NCBI RefSeq assembly: GCF_000716435.1
Contig: NZ_JNWO01000007.1
Location: 744,001-808,000, forward strand
From: Streptomyces xylophagus
GTDB taxonomy: Bacteria; Actinomycetota; Actinomycetes; Streptomycetales; Streptomycetaceae
Direction of reading: 5' to 3'
DNA: 64,000 bases
The translations under genes were made by a program, and so were the position numbers. The notes below the pieces were generated by a model. That model was not told the DNA's origin. It did not search any database and worked only from the letters and a program-made list of their open reading frames with translations. How positions within the stretch are numbered: position 1 is the stretch's first letter; every line of letters begins with the position of its first letter. Below, piece by piece: positions 36,720-45,526 of the stretch.

Positions 36720-37618
36720 CCTTTGACTCCTGTCAGTGTGACGCCCTCGATGAAGGCCTTTTGCGCGAAGAAGAAGACGATGATCACCGGCGCCATCGCG
36801 ATGAGGGTCGCCGCCATGGTGAGGTTCCACTGCACGGCATGGGAGGTCTTGAAAGTCGCCAGGCCCAGGGCCAGGGTCCAGTGGGCGGGCGTCTCGCCGG
36901 TGTAGATGAGCGGGCCGTAGTAGTCGTTCCAGGCGTCGAAGAAGGAGAAGAGCCCGACCGCGACGAGCGCCGGACGCATCATCGGGAGCACCACCCGGGT
37001 GAGGACCCGCAGTTCGCCGCAGCCGTCGATCCGGGCCGCGTTGAGATAGTCCTCGGGGACGGTGAGCAGGAACTGGCGCAGCAGGAACACCGAGAAGGCG
37101 TCCCCGAACAGGGACGGGAGCACCAACGGCCAGATGGTGCCGGTGAGATGGAGCCGGGCCCACATCAAGTACATGGGGATGACCAGGACTTGGGGCGGCA
37201 GCATCATCATGGTGATGACGCACAGGAAGGCAGTGTTGCGGCCCTTGAAGCGCAGCCGTGCGAGTGCGTACGCGATGGGGACGCTGGAGAGCAGGGTGGC
37301 CGCGGTGGCGGCGACCGCGTAGAGCACGGTGTTGGCGAGCCAGGTGCCGACCGGTGCGGTGGCGAACACCGTGCGGTAGTTGGACCACTGCCAGTGATGG
37401 GGCCACAGGCTCGTGGTGAGGGACTGGCCGTCGGTCATGACCGAGGTCAGGAAGATGAACACGATCGGGCCGATGAAGGCGCAGGCCAGGCCGACGGCGA
37501 CGGCGTGTTCGGCAATCCACACCAGCTTGCGCCGACGGCTCGCCCGGCCGCGTGCGGCCTGGTGGGGTGATGCGGCGCGGGTCTGCCGGGCAGGTGCCGG
37601 GGCATAGGTGGTCGTCAT
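36716..37618 (-). CDS. ABC sugar transporter permease, MalG-like
   Basis: 300 residues with about six membrane helices, a long Ala/Arg-rich cytosolic N-terminus, and the inner-membrane EAA-type loop in DYLNAARIDGCGELRVLTRVVLPMM, which contacts the ATPase. The ATG at 37618 overlaps the stop of the partner permease. No ATPase gene lies in the operon, so a shared ATPase encoded elsewhere (MsiK-like in Streptomyces) is likely to energise it. Confidence 0.92.
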   Translation of the reverse strand: MTTTYAPAPARQTRAASPHQAARGRASRRRKLVWIAEHAVAVGLACAFIGPIVFIFLTSVMTDGQSLTTSLWPHHWQWSNYRTVFATAPVGTWLANTVLYAVAATAATLLSSVPIAYALARLRFKGRNTAFLCVITMMMLPPQVLVIPMYLMWARLHLTGTIWPLVLPSLFGDAFSVFLLRQFLLTVPEDYLNAARIDGCGELRVLTRVVLPMMRPALVAVGLFSFFDAWNDYYGPLIYTGETPAHWTLALGLATFKTSHAVQWNLTMAATLIAMAPVIIVFFFAQKAFIEGVTLTGVKG

Positions 37619-38565
37619 CGCGGTGCCTCCTCGATGTCGAAGCCGGAGGCGCGGCGGAGCAGGACGACGGTGAAGGCCATCGCCACCACGAAGAGCACCA
37701 CGGCGAGGGCGCAGGCGTAGCCCGCGTGGAACTGGTTGAAGCCGGCGATGTACAGCTGTTGCGGGAAGGTGAGGGTGGAGCCGTCCGGATAGCCGGGCGC
37801 GGGCTGGATGTTGCCGTTGGCGACTTGGGAGGCGACCATCGCCTGGGTGAAGTACTGGAGTCCGGCGATGACTCCGGTGACGGTCGCGAAGAGCACGACC
37901 GGTGAGATGGTCGGCAGGGTGACGTAGCGGAAGCGGTGCCAGGGACCGGCGCCGTCCAGTTCGGCGGCCTCGTAGAGTTCGGCGGGTACTTCCAGCAGGG
38001 CCGCGAGGAAGATGACCATCATCGTGCCGCTGCCCCACAGGGCGAGCAGGGTCAGGGCCGGTTTGGACCAGTCCGGCGAGTTGAACCAGAGCGGTCCGTG
38101 GATGCCCAGCAGGCCCAGTATCCGGTTCACGGGGCCGGAGTTGGGGTTGAACATGCAGACGAAGGCGACGGTCGCGGCGACCGGCGGGGCCAGCGCGGGC
38201 AGGTAGAACAGGGTGCGGAACACGCTCGCCCCGGCCTTGAGCCGGGCGGTGACCATGGCCACGCCGAGGGCGAAGAGGACCTGCGCCGGGACCATGATCG
38301 CCACCAGCCAGGCGGTGTTGCGGATGGCGTGCCAGATCAGCGGGTCGCCGTTCAGCAGGTAGCGGTAGTTGCGGAGTCCGACGAAGCGGGCCGGGGAGAT
38401 CATGTTGGAGTTGGTGAAGGACAGCCAGACCGTCATCACCAGGGGGTAGACGAGGAAGACGGCGAAGCCGACGAGGCCGGGTGCGAGAAAGAGCAGGACG
38501 CGCAGCCGGTTGCGGAGGAGTCGGGCCTTCAACGGAGCCGGGGCGAACTGGAGTTGGGTGGCCAT
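37615..38565 (-). CDS. ABC sugar transporter permease, MalF-like
   Basis: 316 residues with six predicted membrane helices and the EAA loop in ELYEAAELDGAGPWHRFRYVTLPTISP. It is the second gene after the binding protein and partners with the MalG-like permease whose start overlaps its stop. The ATG at 38565 gives the usual cytosolic N-terminus before helix 1 (VLLFLAPGLVGFAVFLVYPL). Confidence 0.92.
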   Translation of the reverse strand: MATQLQFAPAPLKARLLRNRLRVLLFLAPGLVGFAVFLVYPLVMTVWLSFTNSNMISPARFVGLRNYRYLLNGDPLIWHAIRNTAWLVAIMVPAQVLFALGVAMVTARLKAGASVFRTLFYLPALAPPVAATVAFVCMFNPNSGPVNRILGLLGIHGPLWFNSPDWSKPALTLLALWGSGTMMVIFLAALLEVPAELYEAAELDGAGPWHRFRYVTLPTISPVVLFATVTGVIAGLQYFTQAMVASQVANGNIQPAPGYPDGSTLTFPQQLYIAGFNQFHAGYACALAVVLFVVAMAFTVVLLRRASGFDIEEAPR

Positions 38566-38570
38566 GCCGC

Positions 38571-39956
38571 TCACTGCCCCAGCTTGAGCGCGGCGTTGTT
38601 CTGCTTGTCGACGGCGGCCAGAGCGGCCTTCAGGTCGGGTACGGAACCGCTCTGCCACTTCTCGACGAAGTGACCGAAGTTGGTGAGGTAGGCGCCGCCG
38701 TCGGCGCTGGCCGGAGTGGTCGTGGTGAGCGGGTTCTTGAAGACCTCCAGGAACGGCGCGAAGTGCGGGTCCTTGGCGAGGCCGAGCGAGGGCGAGTCGA
38801 GCGCGGCCGTGGTGGTGGGGACGTTGCCGATCCCGTCGGCCAGTGTGGTCAGCGCGTCGGTGTCGGTGGTGAGGAATTTGATCAACTTCCAGGCCGCGCC
38901 CGGGTGTTTGGCCCCGCGCGGCATGCCGATCACATTGCCGCCGACGTAACCGGCGCCGTACAGCTCGGACTTGCCGTCGGCGGCCGGCATCACCGCAGTG
39001 CCGTAGTCGATGTCCGCCTTGTCGTTCTTGATGAAGGCGTTGCGCCATTCGCCGTCGACCATCATGGCCAACTTGCCGGTCTCGAAGGCGTTCTGGGCGG
39101 AGAACTCGTCGCCCATGCCCGCCTTGAACGTGACGAGCTTCTTCGCGCCGAACCAGTCGACCAGGCTCTTCTGCCAGGTCAGCGCCTGGGCGAAGGCGGG
39201 GTCGCCGCCGACGTCGGACTGGCCGTCGGCGGTGAGCCACTTGCCGCCCCAGCTGGGGACCAGGTGTTCGGTGAGCATCCCGTAGACGCCGAGGTAGGGC
39301 ATGAACCCGGCGGTCTTGATCGACCCGTCGGCGTTGAAGGTGGTCAACTTCTTGGTGTCCGCCGCCAGTTCGGACATGGTCCTGGGCGGGGAGGTTATCC
39401 CGGCCTTCGCGAACAGCTTCTTGTTGTAGTACAGACCGAAGGTGTCGGCGAGCCAGGGCATCGTGCAGCGCTTGCCGCCGAACGCGGTGTACGACTGGAC
39501 GGCCTTCGGGATCTGGGACATGTCGACGTGGTCGGCCTTGATGTCCGGGTTGAGGTCTTGGAACGCTCCACTGGAACACCAGCCGCCGACGTTCGCAGCG
39601 TTGAACGAGGACGCCACGTCGGGTGCGGTACCGCCGCGGATGGCCTGGTTGACCTTGTCGTCGGTCTGGGCGGCGACGGCCTTGACGGTGATGTAGGGGT
39701 ATTTCTTGTGGAACTTGGCCAGCACCGCGTCGATCGAGGCGATCTCGTGCGGCGAGCTGAGACCGTGCCAGAAGGTGATCGTGACCGGGGTGGTGTCGTC
39801 GGCGCCGGTGTCCGCCTTCGACGCGGCGCCGCCGGTGGTGCATGCTGCGGCCAGCAGGGCCGTGGCCGCGACGATCGACGCGGCGACGGTACGGCGGGCA
39901 TGTCGGACGGTGTGGCGGGCGGTGCGGGTGACGGGTCCGACAAGGGACTCGGACAT
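38571..39956 (-). CDS. ABC transporter sugar-binding lipoprotein (family 1 SBP)
   Basis: 461 residues: signal with lipobox LLAAAC (Cys near 39), then an extracellular solute-binding protein type 1 fold (ITFWHGLSS, WCSSGAFQDLN, GMGDEFSAQNAFETGKLAMMVDGEW). It captures an oligosaccharide outside the membrane for the two permeases that follow. GGAGG lies 4 nt before the ATG at 39956. The promoter faces the divergent GntR gene, with TGACCA boxes between. Confidence 0.93.
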   Translation of the reverse strand: MSESLVGPVTRTARHTVRHARRTVAASIVAATALLAAACTTGGAASKADTGADDTTPVTITFWHGLSSPHEIASIDAVLAKFHKKYPYITVKAVAAQTDDKVNQAIRGGTAPDVASSFNAANVGGWCSSGAFQDLNPDIKADHVDMSQIPKAVQSYTAFGGKRCTMPWLADTFGLYYNKKLFAKAGITSPPRTMSELAADTKKLTTFNADGSIKTAGFMPYLGVYGMLTEHLVPSWGGKWLTADGQSDVGGDPAFAQALTWQKSLVDWFGAKKLVTFKAGMGDEFSAQNAFETGKLAMMVDGEWRNAFIKNDKADIDYGTAVMPAADGKSELYGAGYVGGNVIGMPRGAKHPGAAWKLIKFLTTDTDALTTLADGIGNVPTTTAALDSPSLGLAKDPHFAPFLEVFKNPLTTTTPASADGGAYLTNFGHFVEKWQSGSVPDLKAALAAVDKQNNAALKLGQ

Positions 39957-39976
39957 GGGACCTCCGGCGAATTTGC

Positions 39977-40023
39977 TTACCACTTATTGACCAGTGGCCA
40001 CATGTTGGGGCACCATCTGGTCA
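39977..40023. promoter_or_regulatory. candidate GntR operator region (TGACCA boxes) between the sugar operon and GntR
   Basis: The gap contains ACCACTTATTGACCAGTGGC, with TGACCA at 39988-39993 and the mirror TGGCCA close behind, and TGGTCAGTG with TGGTCA at 40018-40023. ACCACTGGTAAGG follows at 40101. These match the boxes near the GntR/GH20 locus at 15536-15561 and 15738-15753. Confidence 0.5.
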
Positions 40024-40126
40024 GTGTCAAGCAAGCGTTTCGCCAGCAGAACCCCAGCAGATCCGCACCAGATCCGCAGCAGGCGACCGGAAACAAGATG
40101 ACCACTGGTAAGGAAAGTTGGTAGGA

Positions 40127-40957
40127 ATGGTCAGCGGTGAGAGTCGGTGGGAGAAGCGGGAACGCATCCGCACCCACCTCCTCGACCTCGTCGAGGAGAC
40201 CGGGACCGGACGCCCCCTCCCGGGCGAACGGCAGCTGTGCGAGGAGCTCGGGGTCTCCCGCCCCACCCTGCGCGCGGTGGTCGACGACTTCGTCCGTGAC
40301 GGTCTGCTGGTGCGGGAGCACGGGCGCGGTGTCTTCGTCGCCAGGGCCAAGGTCGCCCAGCACCTCGGCGGCGCCGCCCCGGGTCAGGCGCAGGCCCTGG
40401 GTGTGGGCGGTGTGGACGGCACCTGGGCCAGCCGCACCCTGGACTTCAAGACCGTCGCCGCGGGGCCCAGGATCGGCCGCCGGCTGGGCATCGCGCCCAG
40501 CGAGCAGATCCTGCGGATCCTCCGGCTGCGGACGGTGGACGGCGACCCGATGAGCGTGGAGACCCTGCACGTGCCGCACGCGCTGGTGCCGGGGCTCACC
40601 GCCCGCGACCTGGAGACCGACTCCTTCTACCGCCTGCTCGGCCGGCGTTACGAGATCCTGCTGACCGACGCCGCGCAGAGCATCGAACCGACCGTGGTCG
40701 ACGAGTGGGAGGCCGAACTCCTCGGCGTCTCCGTGCACACCCCCGCGCTGCTCTTCGAACGGGCGGCCAGGGACGCCGAGGGGCGGGTCGTGGAGTTCAC
40801 CCGCTCCGTCTACCGGGGTGACCGCTACCGCATCTTCACCCAACTCTCGCTTGCCGCCCGGCCGGACGGCGGACGCGTCGTCGACGGCTCCTGGTCGGCG
40901 GCCACCACCGTCCCCGGCGCCGACACGCTGGTCTTCGACCCCTACTGGAACAACTAG
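40127..40957 (+). CDS. GntR-family regulator, HutC/UTRA type
   Basis: 276 residues: winged helix (LPGERQLCEELGVSRPTLRA) and UTRA domain (RILRLRTVDGDPMSVETLHV; ALLFERAARDAEG; FTRSVYRGDRYRI). Close paralogue of the GntR at 14670-15509, sharing the long RPTLRA..LVREHGRGVFVA and YRGDRYRI blocks. The ATG at 40127 is preferred to TTG 40118 because AAGGAAAG lies 9 nt upstream. It is divergent from the sugar ABC operon and 81 bp ahead of the GH18 lipoprotein, both likely targets. Confidence 0.92.
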   Translation: MVSGESRWEKRERIRTHLLDLVEETGTGRPLPGERQLCEELGVSRPTLRAVVDDFVRDGLLVREHGRGVFVARAKVAQHLGGAAPGQAQALGVGGVDGTWASRTLDFKTVAAGPRIGRRLGIAPSEQILRILRLRTVDGDPMSVETLHVPHALVPGLTARDLETDSFYRLLGRRYEILLTDAAQSIEPTVVDEWEAELLGVSVHTPALLFERAARDAEGRVVEFTRSVYRGDRYRIFTQLSLAARPDGGRVVDGSWSAATTVPGADTLVFDPYWNN

Positions 40958-41038
40958 CCACCCCCGTCCCCCAGTTCACCGCGCCGGTCGTCCGGCCGAC
41001 GCGGCGATCCCGCACGCCCCTCCCCGAAAGGACCGCTC

Positions 41039-42136
41039 ATGTTCCGTCACGCCCTGACCGTGAGCGGCGTCGTGGCCTGCACGGTCACCACGCTGCTCGC
41101 CTGTACGGCCTCGGTCCCGGCCGGCACCACCGCCGACACCACCGCCTCCGCCACGTCCTCCGCCACCTCGGGCGTCCAGCTCCAGACCTGGCTCTACCCC
41201 GGATCGTCCGGCGACTCCCAGTGCACCGCGCCGAGCGAGTACGCCGACAACAGGGTGAAGAACGGCGCGCTCAACCCCGAGTACTGGACGGTCGGCGACA
41301 ACGGAGCGGTCACCCTGGAGACCACCGCCGCCGGGCTGTGCAACACCTACAGCGCCGCCAACGTCGCCGACCTCAAGGCGCACTCGACGTATCAGTACCC
41401 GACGCTCTCCGGCATGACCACCACCGCCGTCCACGCCCTGGTCAAGAGCAAGAGCACGCGTACGGCGGCCGTCTCCAAGGTCACCTCCCTCGTCAACAGC
41501 GCCGGACTCAGCGGCGTCGACGTCGACCTGGAGGACTACTGGTCCTGGAGCACCGCCGACTTCACCAACTACAAGACCTTCCTGGGCCAGTTGGCCACCG
41601 CCCTGCACGCCAACGGCAAGCGGCTCCAGGTCGACGCACCGGCGATGACCGAGGACGCCTCCTTCTACGACTACGCCGCCGTGGTCGCCACCGGTGTCGA
41701 CGACCTCGTGATCATGGCGTACGACGAGGAGTTCGACACCGCGTCCGGCGCCCGCTGCCTGCCCATCAGCCCCTACGACTGGCTGAAGAACGTCACCACG
41801 TACGCGCAGAGCAAGGTGCCCGACCCCGACCACCTGATCATCGGTCTGCCCTCCTACGGCTACAGCGCGCCCGACCCCTGCGACCTCAACTCGGTTACCG
41901 ACAACGTCCAGTTCAGCGCGATGAAGCAGAGCCCCGGCTTCTCCAGCGACCCGGCGACGATCGAGAGCCGCCGCGACGCCTCCTCCGGCGAGATCCGCTG
42001 GACCTCCGGCGGCACCCTGTACGACTACGTCGACAGCGTCGCCATGGACCGCAAGCTCGCAGTGCTGAAAGGCCTGGGCGTCACCAAGGTCTCCGTGTGG
42101 TCGCTGGGTGGCGGGAACCCCTGGTTCTCCAACTGA
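41039..42136 (+). CDS. GH18-type (chitinase/endoglycosidase-like) lipoprotein
   Basis: 365 residues with a lipoprotein signal (TLLAC, Cys near residue 22), a Thr/Ser/Ala-rich spacer and a GH18 TIM barrel: the catalytic motif is in GVDVDLEDY with Glu165 as acid, preceded by a strand of the usual type, with later DDLVIMAYDEEFD and WSLGGGNPW. GH18 enzymes cleave chitin or the chitobiose core of N-glycans. Being surface-anchored and next to a GntR and sugar importer, it could feed oligosaccharides to the transporter. AAAGGA precedes the ATG. Confidence 0.85.
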   Translation: MFRHALTVSGVVACTVTTLLACTASVPAGTTADTTASATSSATSGVQLQTWLYPGSSGDSQCTAPSEYADNRVKNGALNPEYWTVGDNGAVTLETTAAGLCNTYSAANVADLKAHSTYQYPTLSGMTTTAVHALVKSKSTRTAAVSKVTSLVNSAGLSGVDVDLEDYWSWSTADFTNYKTFLGQLATALHANGKRLQVDAPAMTEDASFYDYAAVVATGVDDLVIMAYDEEFDTASGARCLPISPYDWLKNVTTYAQSKVPDPDHLIIGLPSYGYSAPDPCDLNSVTDNVQFSAMKQSPGFSSDPATIESRRDASSGEIRWTSGGTLYDYVDSVAMDRKLAVLKGLGVTKVSVWSLGGGNPWFSN

Positions 42137-42147
42137 CCTGGGCATGC

Positions 42148-42190
42148 GTTCGGGGGCGCTCCCGGGCTCGTCCCGGAAGCGCCCCCGAAC
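42148..42190. terminator. bidirectional hairpin between convergent genes
   Basis: GTTCGGGGGCGCT (42148-42160) and AGCGCCCCCGAAC (42178-42190) form a perfect 13-bp stem with a 17-base loop. It lies 12 bp after the GH18 stop and ends 6 bp before the convergent amidohydrolase stop, so it can end transcription from both sides. No long T tract follows. Confidence 0.8.
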
Positions 42191-42195
42191 TCCCT

Positions 42196-43587
42196 TCAAC
42201 GAGCAGGTGCATTGAGGACGTGGTCGCGAGAGGCCTTGACCTCGGCGCGCAGCGCGGGGAGATCCACGTCGAGAACCTCCCCGTCCCACTTGCGCGGCTG
42301 TCCGTCGACGAACACGGCGGTGATGTTGCGGGCGTCGGAGCCCAACACCAGTGTCCCGATGGGGTCGTTGAGCGGCATGTTGTTGAGGTTCTCGGCCTGA
42401 ACGACCAGCAGGTCGGCCTTCTTGCCGACGGTCAGGGAGCCGGTGACGTCGCCGAGGCCGTTGGTCCGGGCGCCTTGCAGGGTGGCGAAGTCCAGGACGT
42501 CGTGCGCGGTGATGCGAGCGGGCTCGCCGCCGGTGCCGTAGGCGGCGTTGACCGCGCGCATGCGCTGGATGGCGAGCAGGGCCCGCATCTGGGTGAACAG
42601 GTCGCTGGCGAGGGCGACTTCGACGTCGATGCTCAGGCCGGGGCGGATGCCGACGGCGAGTGCCTCGTCCACCGCGGGGATCGCCGTCTCCAGGCCGATC
42701 TGCGCGTCCGAGGTGGGGGCCAGCGCGACCGTCGTACCGGACTCCCCCATCGCCTTCCATGCCTCGGTGGTCAGACCCGTGGCGTGGATCAGGGTGACGT
42801 CGGGGCCGAGGATGCCGTGCTTCGCCCAGGACAGTACGGCTTCCGAGGATGCCTTGCCGAAGACGGCGTCGACGCTGACCCCGATGCCCAAGTCGGCTGC
42901 GGTGCGGGCGAGTTCGGGGCCGTAGGCGAGGGCGGGTCCGGCGATCTCGTCGGTGGCCAGGGTCGCCAGGCGCAGGGTGAGGAGCTGGTCGTCGCTGCTG
43001 AAGTACCGGTCCTTGAGACGGGTCAGGTCGGCCGGCCACTGACGGTCCCAGTTCCCGAAGTGCGGGCCCATGGATGCGTGGACGCCACGGATGCCGGTGT
43101 CACGCAGGGCTTCGATCGCCGCGTCGGAGTGTTCGCGGGTACGGGAGTTGTGCGAGAAGTCGAGCATGGTGGTGACGCCGCTGTCGAGTGCGGTGAGCGC
43201 CGCGAGTCTGGTGCCGATGTACATGTCCTCGGGCCGGTAGACGGTGGCGTAACCGGCGAGCGTGGTCATCACATAGCCGCCGAGGTCGTCGACGTCGGGC
43301 ATGATCCGGCGCAACTGGGCCTCCCAGGCGTGCCGGTGGGTGTCGACGAAGCCGGGGGCCAGGATGGTGCCGGACGCGTCGACGACGACCGCGCCGTCCG
43401 CGTCGAGGCCCGGCCCGATCGCGGCGATGGTGTCGCCCTCGACGAGCAAGTCGCCCTGAAGGATGCCCAGTTCGGGGTCCATCGTGACGACGGTCGCGCC
43501 GGTGAACAGGATGCGCCGGCGCGGGTCGGTGGACTGGCGGCGCAGTTGGTCGAGAAGGCCGGTGCTGGTGGTGTCGTGGGTGTTCAT
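42196..43587 (-). CDS. amidohydrolase, TrzA/AtzA-like family
   Basis: 463 residues with a metal-dependent hydrolase barrel: N-terminal small beta-domain (ILFTGATVVTMDPELGI), VDTHRHAWEAQLRR carrying the H-x-H metal ligands, LTLIHATGL with a further His, LAPTSDAQIG, and GSLTVGKKADLLVVQ that closes the small domain. Such enzymes deaminate or dechlorinate cyclic nitrogen compounds. The ATG at 43587 starts 54 bp downstream of the antiporter stop, so it is probably the last gene of the LysR-divergent operon. A second, different amidohydrolase starts that operon. Confidence 0.88.
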   Translation of the reverse strand: MNTHDTTSTGLLDQLRRQSTDPRRRILFTGATVVTMDPELGILQGDLLVEGDTIAAIGPGLDADGAVVVDASGTILAPGFVDTHRHAWEAQLRRIMPDVDDLGGYVMTTLAGYATVYRPEDMYIGTRLAALTALDSGVTTMLDFSHNSRTREHSDAAIEALRDTGIRGVHASMGPHFGNWDRQWPADLTRLKDRYFSSDDQLLTLRLATLATDEIAGPALAYGPELARTAADLGIGVSVDAVFGKASSEAVLSWAKHGILGPDVTLIHATGLTTEAWKAMGESGTTVALAPTSDAQIGLETAIPAVDEALAVGIRPGLSIDVEVALASDLFTQMRALLAIQRMRAVNAAYGTGGEPARITAHDVLDFATLQGARTNGLGDVTGSLTVGKKADLLVVQAENLNNMPLNDPIGTLVLGSDARNITAVFVDGQPRKWDGEVLDVDLPALRAEVKASRDHVLNAPAR

Positions 43588-43640
43588 GAGGGGCCCCTTT
43601 CGGGTGGCGGTGAGGTGGCGGTCGTAGGAGGTGGGGGTGG

Positions 43641-45188
43641 TCAGTGCCTGCCCAGACGGATTTCCTCCACGTCGAGCACTTCCTGGACGGTGCGCAGGAC
43701 GATGTCGTCGATCCGGCCGCTGTCCCGCAGGTCGGTGAGGGTGTCCCGTTTGACCTGGAGCAGGGCGAGTTGGAGGCGTCGTAGGCTCTCGCGGCGGTGC
43801 GCGGAGCCAGGCGCCGGGGCCGTGCGGTCCTCGATGTCCTGGAGCAGGCGCAGGGTGTCCTCCTCGGGCACCCCGAACCGGTCCGCGAGCTCCGACAGGG
43901 CGTGCAGGGCGGCGCCGCTCAACCGGCAGCGGGCGAGGGTGAGTTCGGCGGTCTTGTCCGCGTCGGCCGGGAAACGGGCCCGGCGGACCACGGCCGGCAG
44001 GGTAGGGCCGAGGAGCGTGAGGGTGACGACGATGACGACCGTGGTGATGAACACGACGGCGTCGCGCTGCCCGACGACATGTCCGTCGGCGCTGGTGGCG
44101 GGCACGGTCAGCGCGGCGGCCAGCGAGATGGCGCCGCGCATCCCCGCCCAGGCCAGCGGCAGGCGTTGCGGGGCGTTGATCCGGCGGTCCCGTTGCTGGG
44201 GACGCCGGTCCAAGGCCCTGACCAGATAGGGCACCGTGTAGAACCAGAGCAGCCGGGTCCCGAGCACGGCGACGCTCACCGCGAGGGCCGCGACGGTCGC
44301 CTGCAAGAGGGAGACGGAGGTCAACGCCCTGACAGCGGCGGGTAGTTGGATACCGACCAGGACGAACAGGGCACCGTTGAGCAGGTAACTGGCCACCTCC
44401 CAGAAGGCGACGGCCTGGACACGGGCCTCGGACCCGATGACACGCGGCCCGAACCAGGAGGACACCAGACCGCAGACGACGACCGCCAACACACCGGACA
44501 CCTGCAGGAGTTCGGCGGGCAGATAGGCGAGGAAGGGGGTCGCGACGCTCAGCACGCTGTGCAGCAGCGGCTCGGGCAGCCGACGCCTGACCGGGATCAG
44601 GAGCAGGGCGACCGCGACGCCGATCAGGATGCCGCCGCCGTACGACGCGACGAAGGCGAGCGCCGTGCCGGACCAGGAGAACGGGTGCTCGTCGGTGGCG
44701 ACGTCGATGGTCACGGCGAGCAGGACCAGCGCGGTCCCGTCGTTCAGGAGGCTCTCGGTGCGCAGCACGGTCAGGATGCGGCGCGGCATGGCCCTGGCGA
44801 CCGCGGCGACGGCCGCCGCGTCCGTCGGAGCGAGGACGGCGCCGAGGACGAAGGCGATCGGCCAGCCGTAGCCCAGCGCGTGGGCCACGGCGGCGACGGC
44901 TACGGCGGTGGCCAACACCAGGCCGGTGGACTGGAGCGCGATGCTGCGGAAGTTGTCGCGGATCTCCCGCGCCGAGGACGTCAGCGCCTCCCAGTACAGC
45001 AGCGCGGGCAGGAAGAGGAACAGAACGACGTCCGGGGACAGGGCGAACGACGCGAAGGACGGTGTCAGCCCCACGAGCACGCCTGCGGCGAGCAGCAACA
45101 GGGGCTCGCTCAGGCCCGTACGCCGCGACAGCCATCCCATCAGCAGGACGGCGACCGCGACGACGACGATCAGTTCGAGGCTGTCCAT
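43641..45188 (-). CDS. Na+/H+ antiporter, CPA1/NhaP-like
   Basis: 515 residues, about 12 membrane helices, with the CPA1 core APTDAAAVAAVAR and ESLLNDGTALVL (ion-binding Asp residues), and a C-terminal cytosolic helical domain of some 110 residues (LSGAALHALSELADRFGVPEEDTL). It exchanges Na+ or K+ for protons at the membrane. It sits among catabolic genes, perhaps to balance ions with ionic substrates (inference). Confidence 0.92.
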   Translation of the reverse strand: MDSLELIVVVAVAVLLMGWLSRRTGLSEPLLLLAAGVLVGLTPSFASFALSPDVVLFLFLPALLYWEALTSSAREIRDNFRSIALQSTGLVLATAVAVAAVAHALGYGWPIAFVLGAVLAPTDAAAVAAVARAMPRRILTVLRTESLLNDGTALVLLAVTIDVATDEHPFSWSGTALAFVASYGGGILIGVAVALLLIPVRRRLPEPLLHSVLSVATPFLAYLPAELLQVSGVLAVVVCGLVSSWFGPRVIGSEARVQAVAFWEVASYLLNGALFVLVGIQLPAAVRALTSVSLLQATVAALAVSVAVLGTRLLWFYTVPYLVRALDRRPQQRDRRINAPQRLPLAWAGMRGAISLAAALTVPATSADGHVVGQRDAVVFITTVVIVVTLTLLGPTLPAVVRRARFPADADKTAELTLARCRLSGAALHALSELADRFGVPEEDTLRLLQDIEDRTAPAPGSAHRRESLRRLQLALLQVKRDTLTDLRDSGRIDDIVLRTVQEVLDVEEIRLGRH

Positions 45189-45208
45189 GGCCGTACCGCC
45201 GTACCGGG

Positions 45209-45457
45209 TTACGCGCGGTACAGGACGAGGTGCTCGTGGAAGAGCACGCCGTCCCGGACGTCACCGGTGGCTGTGAAGCCGGTGTCGTCGACGTAGTCGA
45301 TGTGGTTGCCGGTGACGGTGTAGCTGCCGGTGTAGGCGCTCTGCCGGTCCCCGCGGGCCTCGTCGTAGCGGCCGTTCGGGAGGAGTTCCTGCCGGATGTG
45401 GCCGTCGGCCGTCACCCACATGCCGACGAAGGGGTGCGGAGCTGCGTTCGTGTTCAT
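45209..45457 (-). CDS. Atu4866-domain small protein
   Basis: 82 residues consisting almost only of the Atu4866 domain: GMWVTADGHIRQELLPNG, RYDEARGDRQSAYTGSY, HIDYVDDTGF and the final HEHLVLYRA. The ATG at 45457 follows GTGGGGG. Domain function is unknown. It lies in the operon between MFS exporter and antiporter. Compare the longer protein at 28051-28554; the two conserve the same RYDE and HIDY-like blocks. Confidence 0.82.
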   Translation of the reverse strand: MNTNAAPHPFVGMWVTADGHIRQELLPNGRYDEARGDRQSAYTGSYTVTGNHIDYVDDTGFTATGDVRDGVLFHEHLVLYRA

Positions 45458-45526
45458 GCCCCCACGGTCGCGATCGGCCTTACGGGTATCCAGGCCACGC
45501 CTCTCCTGGGTGTCCGGCACCCACCC

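Noticed and set aside
41221..44229. 1002-codon open frame on the plus strand through the GH18 and amidohydrolase genes
   Set aside because: It crosses two convergent well-supported genes and a strong terminator hairpin, and its translation is Arg/Gly/Val-rich without motifs.
42196..45264. Very long open frame continuing upstream of the amidohydrolase start
   Set aside because: The part before 43587 runs in another frame over the antiporter gene, which has clear membrane helices and ion-binding motifs; only the C-terminal 463 residues are a real protein.
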